DNA of 64,000 bases, from assembly GCA_041655955.1 (NCBI GenBank), contig JBBAEN010000002.1:744001-808000 (forward strand), read 5' to 3'. This DNA is from Micavibrio_A sp041655955. GTDB lineage: Bacteria > Pseudomonadota > Alphaproteobacteria > Micavibrionales > Micavibrionaceae. Shown here in pieces: positions 48,941-58,321 of the stretch; position 1 is the stretch's first letter, and every line of letters starts with the position of its first letter. The translations under genes were made by a program, and so were the position numbers. The notes below the pieces were generated by a model. The model worked only from the letters and a program-made list of their open reading frames with translations. It made no database searches and was not told the origin of the DNA.

Positions 48941-51900
48941 ATGTTTATTTCCGATATCTTCGTCAAGCGCCCCGTTTTTGCAGCCGTCATCACGCTTTTG
49001 CTCATTACGTTCGGGATTGTATCCTTTACCCGCCTGTCGCTGCGTGAATATCCCGATATCGATCCTGCGGTCGTCACAATCCGCGTCAACTATACGGGGG
49101 CTTCCGCGTCCATCGTCGAAAGCCGCGTGACGCAGCTTATTGAAAACCGCATTGCGGGCGTCAGCGGCATCAATTTTATAGAATCTTTCAGTGAAGACGG
49201 GCGGTCGCGCGTAACGATTGAATTCGATGTCGGTATTGATATTGACGCCGCCGCCAATGATATCCGCGATAAAATCTCCGGCATTCTGGACAATCTTCCC
49301 GAAGAAGCCGACCCGCCGGAAGTGCAAAAGCAGGATTCCAGCGACGATGTTATCGTCTGGTTTTCCCTGACCAGCTCGCAGCGCGATACGCTGGAACTGA
49401 CCGATTATGCGGAACGGTATCTGGTCGATCAATTTTCTGTCATTGACGGCGTTTCACAGGTGCGGCTCGGCGGCTCCCAGACTTATGCCATGCGTGTATG
49501 GATAGACAAGAATGAGCTGGCCGCGCGCGATCTCACCGTCAATGATGTCGAGGCGGCCCTGCGGGCAGAGAATATCGAGCTTCCTGCCGGCAGCATAGAA
49601 TCGCTGGATCGGCAGTTCACCATGCGTCTCCAGCGCGTTTTTATGACGGCCGATGATTTCAGGGGGCTGGTGCTTGGGCGCAATGACAAGGGAGATATGA
49701 TAAGACTCGGCGATGTTGCGCGGGTCGAGCGCGGATCGCAAGAAGATAGAACCATGTTCCGCGGAAACGGGATTCCCCAGGTCGGTATCGGTATTATCAA
49801 GCAATCGACGGCAAATACCATTTCCGTTGCACGCGCCGCGCAGAAAAAGGTCGAGGCAATCAACGAAACCCTGCCCGAAGATATGCGGATTGAAGAACGC
49901 TATGATAGCTCTGTCTTTGTGGAGCAAGCTATTCACGAGGTTTATATAACGCTCAGCATAGCCATCCTGCTTGTCGTCGCCGTCATTTATATCTTCCTTG
50001 GAAGCATGGGCGCGACAATCGTCCCAGCCATAGCAGCGCCCATATCCCTTTTATCCACCTTCATCATTTTGCTGGCGATGGGGTTTTCCATCAATATCCT
50101 GACGCTCCTCGCCCTTATCCTTGCTATCGGTATCGTCGTCGATGATGCGATCATCGTGATCGAAAATATCGTGCGGCGAATGAAGGAGCATAATGAAACC
50201 CCTTTGGTCGCCGCCTATCGCGGGACGCGGCAGGTCGGCTTCGCCGTAATTGCGACGACCCTGTCGCTTATGGCGGTTTTCTTGCCGATTACCTATCTGC
50301 AAGGCGATATCGGGAGGCTCTTTTCGGAATTCGCCGTGACCATTGCGGCGGCCACGGGATTTTCCGGCCTTGTCGCCCTGACGCTTTCACCCATGCTAGC
50401 ATCGAAAATCCTCAAGAAAGATACGGCAGAGAATAAGGTCACGCGCATTATCGAGGAAAAATTCATGCGGCTGCGCCGGCTTTACCGCGTTTTTCTTATC
50501 AAGGTTCTGGCGCGCCCCGTCATCGTCATTATTGCATTTGCTTTGGTGCTGGGGATGATGGTCTTTTTCTACAACATCACCCCGTCCGAATACACGCCGC
50601 GCGAGGATCGGGGGTCTTTCTTCATCAGCGTGGACGGGCCGGAAGGCGCGACTTATTCCTATATGAAAGATTATATGGACGAGATCGAGCGCCGGTTGCA
50701 GCCCTATCGCGACAGTGGTGAAGTCGAAAGCCTGATGGTGCGGGCGCCGCGCGGTTTCGGAACGCTATCCTCCTTTAACAATGGCTTTGTCATTGCAGTC
50801 CTGAGCGATTGGGGGACGCGCAGGCAGGGGCAGGTGATTATGGACGAAGTGCGCGCCAACCTCTCGGATCTAACGGGCGTGCGCGCTTTTCCGATTATGC
50901 GCAGCGGCTTTCGCGGGGCATCGGGCAAACCTGTCCGTTTTGTCATCGGCGGCGGCACCTATGAGGAACTTAGGGAATGGCGCGATCTCCTCTTTGAAAA
51001 GATCAATGAGAACAACCCCGGATTGAACGGCCTTGATTCCGACTATAAGGAAACTAAGCCGCAAGTCGAAGTAAAGATTGACTATGAGCGTGCGGCGGCA
51101 TTGGGGGTAACGGTCACAAATCTTGGCCGGACGCTGGAAACCATGCTTGGTTCGCGCCGCGTGACAACCTATCTGGATAACGGGGAAGAATATGACGTTA
51201 TTCTTGAAGGGGAGCGCGACGAACAGCGCACCATTGCCAATATAGAGAATATCTATGTCCGTTCAGGCACGACGGGGGCGCTTATCCCTCTCTCGAACCT
51301 TGTCACGTTCGAAGAGCTTGCAGATTCTCCGCGCCTTGCGCGTTTCAACCGTGTGCGTGCGATCACGATAGAGGCCGATCTGGACAGGGGCTACACGCTG
51401 GGGCAAGCCCTGACCTATCTTGAAGGGATGGTGCGCGAACACCTGCCTGATTCCGCGGTGATTGATTATAAGGGCCAATCGAAAGACTATAAATATTCCG
51501 GCGGATCGATCTATTTCGTCTTCCTGCTTGGCGTCCTTGTAATGTTCCTTATCCTGGCGGCGCAGTTTGAAAGCTTCGTGCATCCGTTCGTTATCCTGCT
51601 GACGGTTCCGCTGGCGATGGCGGGGGCGCTTGCGGGGCTTTATTTCACCGGCCAGACATTGAATATCTTTACGCAGATCGGCCTGATTGTATTGGCCGGG
51701 CTTGCCGCCAAGAACGGCATCCTGATCGTGGAATTCGCAAACCAGCTGCGCGATCAGGGGCGGACGTTCCGCCATGCCTTGATAGAGGCGGCGGAATTGC
51801 GGCTGCGTCCGGTATTGATGACGTCCGTTACGGCGATGGCTGGGGCCATGCCGCTTATCATGACCGGCGGCGCGGGGGCGGAGGCGCGGATAGCAATCGG

Positions 51901-52069
51901 CATCGTGATTTTCTTCGGTATTGCGGCGGCAACGATCTTTACTATCTTTGTCGTGCCTGTGGCTTATCAGCTTATCTCCCGTCATACAGGCTCTCCGGGC
52001 GATGTGGCGCGGCAGCTTGAAGATGAACTGGCGAATCCCGGCGGCGCTGCTTCCGAAGAGCGTTCGTAA
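48941..52069 (+). CDS. RND-family (HAE-1 type) efflux permease
   Basis: The 1042-residue proton-driven inner membrane pump has twelve membrane spans and two large periplasmic loops. It starts MFISDIFVKRPVFA, the standard HAE-1 N-terminus, and has the proton-relay aspartates in IGIVVDDAIIVIENIV (transmembrane segment 4) and the GxxxxNxxxxVEFAN-type segment LAAKNGILIVEFAN late in the protein. It forms an operon with the adaptor upstream and probably uses the TolC at 44444. Substrates (drugs, lipids, dyes) cannot be told from sequence. A bidirectional terminator follows. Confidence 0.95.
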   Translation: MFISDIFVKRPVFAAVITLLLITFGIVSFTRLSLREYPDIDPAVVTIRVNYTGASASIVESRVTQLIENRIAGVSGINFIESFSEDGRSRVTIEFDVGIDIDAAANDIRDKISGILDNLPEEADPPEVQKQDSSDDVIVWFSLTSSQRDTLELTDYAERYLVDQFSVIDGVSQVRLGGSQTYAMRVWIDKNELAARDLTVNDVEAALRAENIELPAGSIESLDRQFTMRLQRVFMTADDFRGLVLGRNDKGDMIRLGDVARVERGSQEDRTMFRGNGIPQVGIGIIKQSTANTISVARAAQKKVEAINETLPEDMRIEERYDSSVFVEQAIHEVYITLSIAILLVVAVIYIFLGSMGATIVPAIAAPISLLSTFIILLAMGFSINILTLLALILAIGIVVDDAIIVIENIVRRMKEHNETPLVAAYRGTRQVGFAVIATTLSLMAVFLPITYLQGDIGRLFSEFAVTIAAATGFSGLVALTLSPMLASKILKKDTAENKVTRIIEEKFMRLRRLYRVFLIKVLARPVIVIIAFALVLGMMVFFYNITPSEYTPREDRGSFFISVDGPEGATYSYMKDYMDEIERRLQPYRDSGEVESLMVRAPRGFGTLSSFNNGFVIAVLSDWGTRRQGQVIMDEVRANLSDLTGVRAFPIMRSGFRGASGKPVRFVIGGGTYEELREWRDLLFEKINENNPGLNGLDSDYKETKPQVEVKIDYERAAALGVTVTNLGRTLETMLGSRRVTTYLDNGEEYDVILEGERDEQRTIANIENIYVRSGTTGALIPLSNLVTFEELADSPRLARFNRVRAITIEADLDRGYTLGQALTYLEGMVREHLPDSAVIDYKGQSKDYKYSGGSIYFVFLLGVLVMFLILAAQFESFVHPFVILLTVPLAMAGALAGLYFTGQTLNIFTQIGLIVLAGLAAKNGILIVEFANQLRDQGRTFRHALIEAAELRLRPVLMTSVTAMAGAMPLIMTGGAGAEARIAIGIVIFFGIAAATIFTIFVVPVAYQLISRHTGSPGDVARQLEDELANPGGAASEERS

Positions 52070-52092
52070 GGGGAAGGCGCCGGGACGGGATA

Positions 52093-52125
52093 AATAAAAT
52101 CCGGCTGTAAGGGCCGGATTTTATT
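52093..52125. terminator. Bidirectional terminator after the RND operon
   Basis: AATAAAATCCGGC pairs with GCCGGATTTTATT around a seven-base loop, with T-rich arms on both strands. It lies between the convergent RND and PodJ-like genes. Confidence 0.88.
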
Positions 52126-52130
52126 GTTTC

Positions 52131-54128
52131 CTATGAACCGGAAGGGCCGGCGCGGCGGCCATGGTTCGATATATAGATGGATTGAAGCCGATCGGCCATT
52201 TTATCGACATCCTCGATCCCTATCTGCATGGAAGACGCAAGCTGTAGCAACGCCGCTTTTGCGTCCGTGCTATTACCGTCTGCCGCGACCTTATACCATA
52301 AAAGCGCATCTTGCGGCTTCGGGCTTCCGCCGACAAGGCCGTTCTCGTAAATAAGGCCGAGATTATAGGCGGCCTCAATAACGCCTTTATTCGCGGCGCT
52401 TTCAAAGAAAGCGGCGGCAAGCGCCGGATCATATTCCGTCCCGATCCCTTCGATATAGGCAATGCCGAGATTATATTGCGCTTCGGGGTGGCCGCGTTTT
52501 GCCGCTTCACGGTACCAGTAAAGCGCATGGGCGATGTCGCGTTCGACGCCCAGCCCCTGATGATGAAGGACGCCGAGATTATAGGCCGCGTTCGCAATGC
52601 CGCCCTCGGCGGATTCACGGAACCAGAAAGCGGCCTTTTCAAAATTCTGCATGACGCCTTCGCGGCCCGCCGTGTAAATGGCGGCGAGGTCGTGCTGCGC
52701 TTCGGGAACGCCGGCAAAGGCCTGCTGCTGGAGTGACTTCACCGCTTCCGGCAGGGACGCATCATTCTCCGCGCGGCTGTTAAGGGGCTGATTGCCGCGC
52801 TCCTGTGCGATACGGTTCGCAAGTTCCGGATCCTGCGCGAAGGCTTTTCCCGGATGTGCGGAGAGCGGATCATATTCCAAAGCGCTTTGCTTTGCCGCGG
52901 CGGGCGCTTGCGGCGGGGCCGCTTGTTCGGAAGGAAGGGAGGCTATCTCAAACTCTTCAGGCCCGTCGGCGGCAAGCGCCGCATCCCCTGCTGTGACGTC
53001 ATCAAGTTCCGCCGCAGCCTCAGGTGCGATCTCATTCAGCTGTGCGGCCAGCGCGTCGGGATCCTCTTCCAGAGCCGCAAGCAATTCGTCGTCGGAAGCA
53101 TCAAGCACGGCTTGCGCTCCCGCGGGCTGCGAAGAGTCTGTGGAAGGCAACTCACCTTCCATATTATAAACCGGTATCAGCGTTGTTTCCGCCGTTTGCG
53201 CCGGTGCCGCCTGATCCGATACAAGCGGCTCCCACTGTTTTTGTTCAAGATTGATGCGGGCAACGCCGCCATTTTCAAGAATGGCTATTTGCGGGATTTC
53301 CGGCTGTTGGATTTGATTGATCGTCCATCCCAAAAGCAGCGCGGCGATAACCATAGAGGCCATGCCGACCGTTTGCATTTGCACGGATTTGCGCCACCAC
53401 GGGGACGTTTCGTTATTCTGTGCGCTATCATCCAGTGCGTCACCATAGGCGGCAATGCGCGGAAAGGCCGTTCCGGCCGCGGCGCTCTGGTCTGTCAAAA
53501 GGACAAGTGCGCGCGCTTTTAATGTATCTTGCGTTTCATTCAGGATTTCTTCCATACGCTCGACCTTGCGGAGCATGCGGCTTTTATCCTGCCCGATTTT
53601 TTCCATCTGGCGGTCAAGGCGGGCCTGTTGGATAACCGATTCATCCATCCTCTGGGTGAGCAGGGCGTGTTTCGTTTCGGCATCCTTGATGCGGGAGCCA
53701 AGCAGGTTTTGCCCGGCCGATGCCTGTACCAGCTTATTTTCCGCTTCTTTCAAGGCGCGCTCGAAACGGGCCTGACGCTGTGTCAGGGCGCTGCTTTCTT
53801 CTTCGCGGGATTTAATCTTTTGCTCAAGATCCGCATAGGATTTTTGTGACTGCTCCGCCTTGTCTTCAAGAATATTAAGGCTTTTCCTGTATTCACGCAG
53901 CTCGGCAAGCAGCTCATAGCGTTCCGCTTCGGAGCGTTTAAGCTTGTCGCTAATCTCTGCAAGGGTGCGGATGATTTCCGTCGCGCGGGTATTTTGCGGG
54001 GCGGGGGAGGGCAGGGAAGCGGCTGTTTTTTGAGCGCCCATGCCGCCGCCTGTCGCTTCCGGCTTGTAATCATCCTGCGCGGGCCTGTGTACGATATGAA
54101 CCCGATCCGGTGTGCGCCCTTGCTTCAT
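52131..54128 (-). CDS. PodJ-like coiled-coil, transmembrane, Sel1-repeat protein
   Basis: The 665-residue product has a polar N-terminus, a long coiled coil (about residues 48-205, Gln/Glu/Lys/Leu rich), one membrane span (about 253-271, VGMASMVIAALLLGW), an acidic Ala/Pro/Gln-rich periplasmic linker and four Sel1/TPR-like repeats near the C-terminus (NAAYNLGVLHHQGLGV, EAQYNLGIAYIEGIG, EAAYNLGLIYENG). This cytoplasmic coiled-coil, membrane, periplasmic-Sel1 layout matches PodJ, the polar scaffold of Caulobacter and relatives. ATG 54128 with AAGGA upstream is chosen over ATG 54224. Function as a polarity factor is inferred from architecture only. Confidence 0.65.
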   Translation of the reverse strand: MKQGRTPDRVHIVHRPAQDDYKPEATGGGMGAQKTAASLPSPAPQNTRATEIIRTLAEISDKLKRSEAERYELLAELREYRKSLNILEDKAEQSQKSYADLEQKIKSREEESSALTQRQARFERALKEAENKLVQASAGQNLLGSRIKDAETKHALLTQRMDESVIQQARLDRQMEKIGQDKSRMLRKVERMEEILNETQDTLKARALVLLTDQSAAAGTAFPRIAAYGDALDDSAQNNETSPWWRKSVQMQTVGMASMVIAALLLGWTINQIQQPEIPQIAILENGGVARINLEQKQWEPLVSDQAAPAQTAETTLIPVYNMEGELPSTDSSQPAGAQAVLDASDDELLAALEEDPDALAAQLNEIAPEAAAELDDVTAGDAALAADGPEEFEIASLPSEQAAPPQAPAAAKQSALEYDPLSAHPGKAFAQDPELANRIAQERGNQPLNSRAENDASLPEAVKSLQQQAFAGVPEAQHDLAAIYTAGREGVMQNFEKAAFWFRESAEGGIANAAYNLGVLHHQGLGVERDIAHALYWYREAAKRGHPEAQYNLGIAYIEGIGTEYDPALAAAFFESAANKGVIEAAYNLGLIYENGLVGGSPKPQDALLWYKVAADGNSTDAKAALLQLASSMQIGIEDVDKMADRLQSIYISNHGRRAGPSGS

Positions 54129-54265
54129 GCCGCGTGTCCTTTGATAACCATAAAACCTGTTTTGAATGGCCCCAATATATAGATTTTGGAAAATCAGACC
54201 AAGGAAATAATAAATCCTGTCCACAATATGTGGAAGCTGCTGTTTTCTTTCTAAAAATTGCCTCT

Positions 54266-54295
54266 TGCCTTGAACCGAAAACTGCTATAGCTTGC
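54266..54295 (+). promoter_or_regulatory. Possible sigma-70-type promoter of tRNA-Gln
   Basis: TTGCCT, about 15 bases, TATAGC, about 30 bases before the tRNA start. The spacer is short, so this is tentative. Confidence 0.3.
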
Positions 54296-54322
54296 GGCCC
54301 GTTCAGGCATTCTCTGCCATGT

Positions 54323-54397
54323 TGGGGCGTAGCCAAGCGGTAAGGCAGCGGTTTTTGGTACCGCCATTCGGAGGTTCGATCCCTCCCGCCCCAGCCA
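54323..54397 (+). tRNA. tRNA-Gln (anticodon UUG)
   Basis: All four arms can be folded: acceptor TGGGGCG/CGCCCCA, D arm with GCCAAGCGGTAAGGC, anticodon arm GCGGT/ACCGC with loop TTTTGGT (anticodon TTG), and T arm GGAGG-TTCGATC-CCTCC. The discriminator G is followed by an encoded CCA (54395-54397). It lies divergent from the PodJ-like gene and is not a visible insertion site for any mobile element. Confidence 0.96.
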
Positions 54398-54472
54398 TTC
54401 TTTACACCCCTCCCCCGCACTGTAAGAAAGCCGGCCTCATGAAAGCCGCGAACCGGCGGGATTTGGGGCTTT

Positions 54473-54826
54473 TCACGGTTTTTTGAAAAGGGCGCCGTAA
54501 TCGTCCTCGTTAAAGCCTAAATGGATGTCGCTGCCATGGACGAGAAGCGGGCGGCGGATGAGCGATGGATTATCCATGGCCGCCTTTATGGCTTTTCCTT
54601 CATCCATGGCCGTCTTCACGTTTTCAGGCAGGGCGCGCCAGCTGGTTCCCTTACGGTTGATGACATTTTCCCATCCGTGCTGCCTGACGGCCTGTTCGAG
54701 TATGTCCATATCAGCGCCCGATTTCTTATAGTCATGGAAAATATAAGCGACCCCGCGTTTGTCCAGCCACGCAAAAGCCTTCTTCATTGTGTCGCAGTTT
54801 TTTATACCATAGATCAAAATATCCAT
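54473..54826 (-). CDS. ArsC/Spx-family reductase (YffB type)
   Basis: The 117-residue thioredoxin-fold protein starts MDILIYGIKNCDTMKKAFAWL; the single Cys in the NCDTMKKA segment is typical of YffB and distinct from the CXXC of Spx. RRPLLVHG and GFNEDDYGALF close the protein as in YffB. YffB is thought to be a glutathione-dependent thiol reductase; arsenate reduction is not implied. AGAGGG precedes ATG 54826; an upstream start would add 33 residues with no family support. It is convergent with tRNA-Gln. Confidence 0.88.
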   Translation of the reverse strand: MDILIYGIKNCDTMKKAFAWLDKRGVAYIFHDYKKSGADMDILEQAVRQHGWENVINRKGTSWRALPENVKTAMDEGKAIKAAMDNPSLIRRPLLVHGSDIHLGFNEDDYGALFKKP

Positions 54827-55014
54827 TGCTTTCCCTCTTTCAACGGCCTGCCTTCTGGCGCCCATGGCCAACGATCCTTTATACCCTGTTTCCCGGATAA
54901 CGGAAGTGCGGGGCTGAAACACCATTTTAACCTGTCAAAATATCTGCCCCCCTAAAAGCGGTTTGCCGCTATAGCCTTGTAAAACAGGGGGCTTATGATT
55001 AAGCATGAGAATGA

Positions 55015-56883
55015 ATGCTACATAAAGAAAACCAGATTCAGGACGGGGAAAGAGGCGATTCAGACCCTCACGGCGTCCTGCGCGCCATTTTCGGTTATGA
55101 AGAATTCCGCGGCGAACAGGAAAGCATCGTCAATCATGTCATCGCCGGGAAAAGCTGCTGTGTTCTGATGCCGACGGGCAGCGGCAAGTCGCTGTGCTAC
55201 CAGATACCGGCCTTGTGCCGGGACGGGGTGGGGGTGGTGATCTCGCCGCTGATTGCCTTGATGGAGGATCAGGTGGCGGCGTTGAAAGAGCTTGGCGTGC
55301 GCGCGGCGGCGATCCATTCGGGGGCTGAAAGCGGGAAGGCGGCGCAGACATTCAGGGCGCTACGCGAAGGGGGTCTCGATCTTCTTTACGTTTCGCCGGA
55401 GCGGTTGGTGATGGAGGATTTCCTCGACCTGCTGGACGATCTCCCGCTCGCGCTGTTCGCCATCGACGAAGCGCATTGCATCTCGCAATGGGGGCATGAT
55501 TTCAGGCCTGAATACAGGCAGTTATCGCTTCTTTGTACGCGTTATCCAAACGTGCCGCGCATAGCCGTCACGGCGACGGCGGACGCGCCGACGCGCAAGG
55601 AAATTATGGAGAGGCTGCAATTGCCCGCGCTGTACAAGGCGGGGTTCGATCGGCCAAATATCCGTTATGAAGTCGCGGTCAAAAACAACCCGAACAGGCA
55701 ACTGCTCGCTTTTCTGGATGGCCGGCCAAAAGATGAAAGCGGGATCGTCTATTGCCTGTCGCGCCGCAAGACGGAAGAAACGGCGCAGTTTCTTTGCAGC
55801 CGCGGATATACGGCCCTGCCTTATCACGCGGGAATGGATAATGCCGTGCGGGCGCGCAATCAGGAGCGCTTTATCAAGGAGGAAGGCATCATCATGGTGG
55901 CGACGATCGCCTTCGGCATGGGGATCAATAAGCCGGATGTACGATTTGTGGTTCATCTCGATTTACCCAAGACGATCGAATCCTATTATCAGGAAACGGG
56001 GCGCGCGGGCCGCGATGGGCTGCCCGCCGTGGCGTGGATGGTTTACGGGATGCAGGATGTCGTCCTGCGCCGGCAAATGATCGAAGGCGGTGACGCTCCG
56101 GCAGAACAAAAACGGCTGGAGACGCAAAAGCTGAATGCGCTTTTGAGCTATTGCGAAACGGCACAGTGCCGCCGCCTTGTGCTGCTTCGCTATTTCGGGG
56201 ACGGGCCTGAGGATTGCGGCAATTGCGATACCTGCCTGCGTCCGCCGCAGACATTCGACGGCACGATAGCGGCGCAGAAAATCCTCTCTTGCGTCTATCG
56301 CACGGACCAAATGTTCGGCGCGGCCTACATCATCGACGTCCTGCTGGGGAGTGGCGACGAGCGCATACGCAGATTCGGGCATGATAGGTTGAGTACGTTC
56401 GGTATCGGCGGTGAATACTCGAAAAAAGAATGGCAAAGCATTATCCGGCAATTATTGTCCCACGGTTTCCTGTATGCCGATATGAACGCGCATGGCGGTC
56501 TGAAGATTACGCCGGAAGGTTTCAAGTTTCTCAAAGACAAGGACGGCATCTTGTTGCGCCTGGATGAAAGTGCCGCGCCTCAGGCCGGAAAAGCCGGGCG
56601 AAAACTTGCGGATGTTTCCCTTCTGGATGATGAAGCGGATCGGGAATTGTTCGGCAGGCTCAAAGCTTTGCGCCTGACCATCGCCCGCGAACAGAATTTA
56701 CCGCCCTACGTGGTGTTCCACGATAAAACCCTGATCGATATCGCCCTTAAAAAACCTGCCAATATGGAGGAATTCGGGTCTATCAGCGGGGTCGGCCAAT
56801 CAAAGCTTGAAAAATACGGGAAGCTTTTCCTTGATCTGGTGAACGGGGAAACTATGAATATGGCGCAGCCGGTTGAAAATTAA
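55015..56883 (+). CDS. recQ: ATP-dependent DNA helicase RecQ
   Basis: RecQ is a 3'-5' helicase of recombination and fork repair. The 622-residue product has SF2 motifs: Walker A PTGSGKSLCYQ, DEAH box AIDEAHCISQWGHDFRPEY, motif V GMGINKPDVRFV and motif VI QETGRAGRDG. A zinc-binding segment follows (CRRL, then CGNCDTC), then a winged-helix RQC domain and a C-terminal HRDC domain (about residues 540-610). Start ATG 55015 has no strong ribosome site, so the exact start is uncertain by a few codons. Gene context gives no operon partner. Confidence 0.95.
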   Translation: MLHKENQIQDGERGDSDPHGVLRAIFGYEEFRGEQESIVNHVIAGKSCCVLMPTGSGKSLCYQIPALCRDGVGVVISPLIALMEDQVAALKELGVRAAAIHSGAESGKAAQTFRALREGGLDLLYVSPERLVMEDFLDLLDDLPLALFAIDEAHCISQWGHDFRPEYRQLSLLCTRYPNVPRIAVTATADAPTRKEIMERLQLPALYKAGFDRPNIRYEVAVKNNPNRQLLAFLDGRPKDESGIVYCLSRRKTEETAQFLCSRGYTALPYHAGMDNAVRARNQERFIKEEGIIMVATIAFGMGINKPDVRFVVHLDLPKTIESYYQETGRAGRDGLPAVAWMVYGMQDVVLRRQMIEGGDAPAEQKRLETQKLNALLSYCETAQCRRLVLLRYFGDGPEDCGNCDTCLRPPQTFDGTIAAQKILSCVYRTDQMFGAAYIIDVLLGSGDERIRRFGHDRLSTFGIGGEYSKKEWQSIIRQLLSHGFLYADMNAHGGLKITPEGFKFLKDKDGILLRLDESAAPQAGKAGRKLADVSLLDDEADRELFGRLKALRLTIAREQNLPPYVVFHDKTLIDIALKKPANMEEFGSISGVGQSKLEKYGKLFLDLVNGETMNMAQPVEN

Positions 56884-57208
56884 GAATTTCTATAATACAG
56901 CGCCGGTACCAATCTATTATGCTTCAGTTATATACATATGCCGGGGGCGCTTTGATAAGGGCTGTTTGGGAAGCGGTCGTAAGTCGGTCGCCTGGTCTTT
57001 CTTTACTAAAGCCTTGATTATATTATCCGCTAAAAGGGATTTCAGTTTTCCATATTTTTTAGTTGGGGGAGGGGCTTGTGCACATATATGGATTTATTGC
57101 TATAGTTGCTTGCTTTGGAAAAGCAGGAAAGGCTAGAAACACTGAATTATAACATTACGCTGGCGAACACACTATAGTGGTCGCCCGATAGCCCTTTTTA
57201 AAGAAAAG
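56884..57208. other. AT-rich gap before the capsule locus
   Basis: This 325-base stretch is visibly richer in A and T than the genes before it and holds no convincing gene or terminator hairpin. It probably carries the promoter of the capsule export operon. CTATAGT occurs near 57100 and again near 57170, but without clear -35 partners. Confidence 0.45.
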
Positions 57209-58321
57209 ATGATGCTGATGACGCATTCAGGTTTTGTACCCGGTCGCGGTTTATTATTTATAGTGACCGTTTTGCTGCCGACCCTTTTTTCTATTGCCTA
57301 TTTCGGATTTATAGCCAGCGATGTTTATATTTCCGAGATGCAGATTACTGTGCGGAGTCAGCAAAAGCAGAGTTCAACCGCTCTTGGTGGAATTATGCAA
57401 AATATTGGCGTCACTCCCTCTTCCCAGGACGCCTATCTTGTGCGCGACTTTATGATGTCGCGGGATGCGTTGAAAGCCGTGGATGAGGGAGGAGCCTATC
57501 GTGCCGCAGTAAGCAACACGGCGATCGACCTGCTTAGCCGTTTTAACAGCTTTGGTATATTTGACGGGTTTGAAGATTTGTTCAAATACTACAAAGACCA
57601 TGTAAAAGTGGCGGTTAATGCGCAATCTTCTGTCGTTCGCGTCACAGTGCGGGCATACGCGCCGGATGAAGCTTTACAGGTTAATGAAAGACTCACCCGG
57701 GAAAGCGAAAAGCTGGTTAATATCTTAAATGAGCGGGCCCGCAAGGATATGCTGGCCTTTGCCGAGGGTGAGGTGAACCGCGCAATGGTGCGGGCGCAAA
57801 AAGCTTCTGAGGCCGTATCCGCGTATCGTGACGATACAATAGTTTTTGACCCCGAGCAGCAATCGGCGCTTCATTTGCAGCTTGTATCAAAGATACAGGA
57901 TGAAATTATAGCGACGAGGACGCAGTTGGCGCAAATCAAGGTGCTTGCGCCGTCAAATCCGCAGATTCCAGCCATGCGGCAAAAAATTAAAAGTTTGGAA
58001 GAACAAGAAAAACTGGAGATCGCCAAAGTTGTCGGGAACGCCGAATCTTTCTCTTCAAAGTCCTCGGCTTATGAAGCACTGATTCTGGAGCGCGAATTTG
58101 CGCAAAAACAACTGGCAGCGGCCATGGCCTCTCTGGAAGAAGCGCATGATAGCGCAAAGCGTAAGCAGATGTATCTTGAAACGATTGAGGCACCCGGCCT
58201 GCCCGATACGGCCATGGAGCCGCGCCGTTTGCGCGCGATTATGGCGGCATTTATGATCGGTTTGATCCTGTGGGGCGTTTTGAGCATTTTAATCGCCGGG
58301 GTTCGCGAGCACCATGAGTGA
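57209..58321 (+). CDS. Capsule polysaccharide export inner-membrane protein (KpsE/CtrB type)
   Basis: The 370-residue polysaccharide co-polymerase-type protein has an N-terminal membrane span (about residues 12-35), a periplasmic part with a long coiled coil (about 170-330) and a second membrane span near the C-terminus (about 342-364). The segment YISEMQITVRS after the first span fits the KpsE/CtrB/BexC family, which links the ABC exporter to the outer membrane channel. It overlaps the KpsM-like gene by 8 bases. Several ATG codons crowd the start (57209, 57212, 57218) and no good ribosome site is seen. Confidence 0.87.
   Translation: MMLMTHSGFVPGRGLLFIVTVLLPTLFSIAYFGFIASDVYISEMQITVRSQQKQSSTALGGIMQNIGVTPSSQDAYLVRDFMMSRDALKAVDEGGAYRAAVSNTAIDLLSRFNSFGIFDGFEDLFKYYKDHVKVAVNAQSSVVRVTVRAYAPDEALQVNERLTRESEKLVNILNERARKDMLAFAEGEVNRAMVRAQKASEAVSAYRDDTIVFDPEQQSALHLQLVSKIQDEIIATRTQLAQIKVLAPSNPQIPAMRQKIKSLEEQEKLEIAKVVGNAESFSSKSSAYEALILEREFAQKQLAAAMASLEEAHDSAKRKQMYLETIEAPGLPDTAMEPRRLRAIMAAFMIGLILWGVLSILIAGVREHHE

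Noticed and set aside
54220..54232. CCACAATATGTGG as an operator for the PodJ-like gene
   Set aside because: Arms of only five bases; could easily occur by chance.
56873..57136. 87-codon frame before the capsule locus
   Set aside because: No ribosome site, no coherent domain, and composition like the surrounding AT-rich gap.
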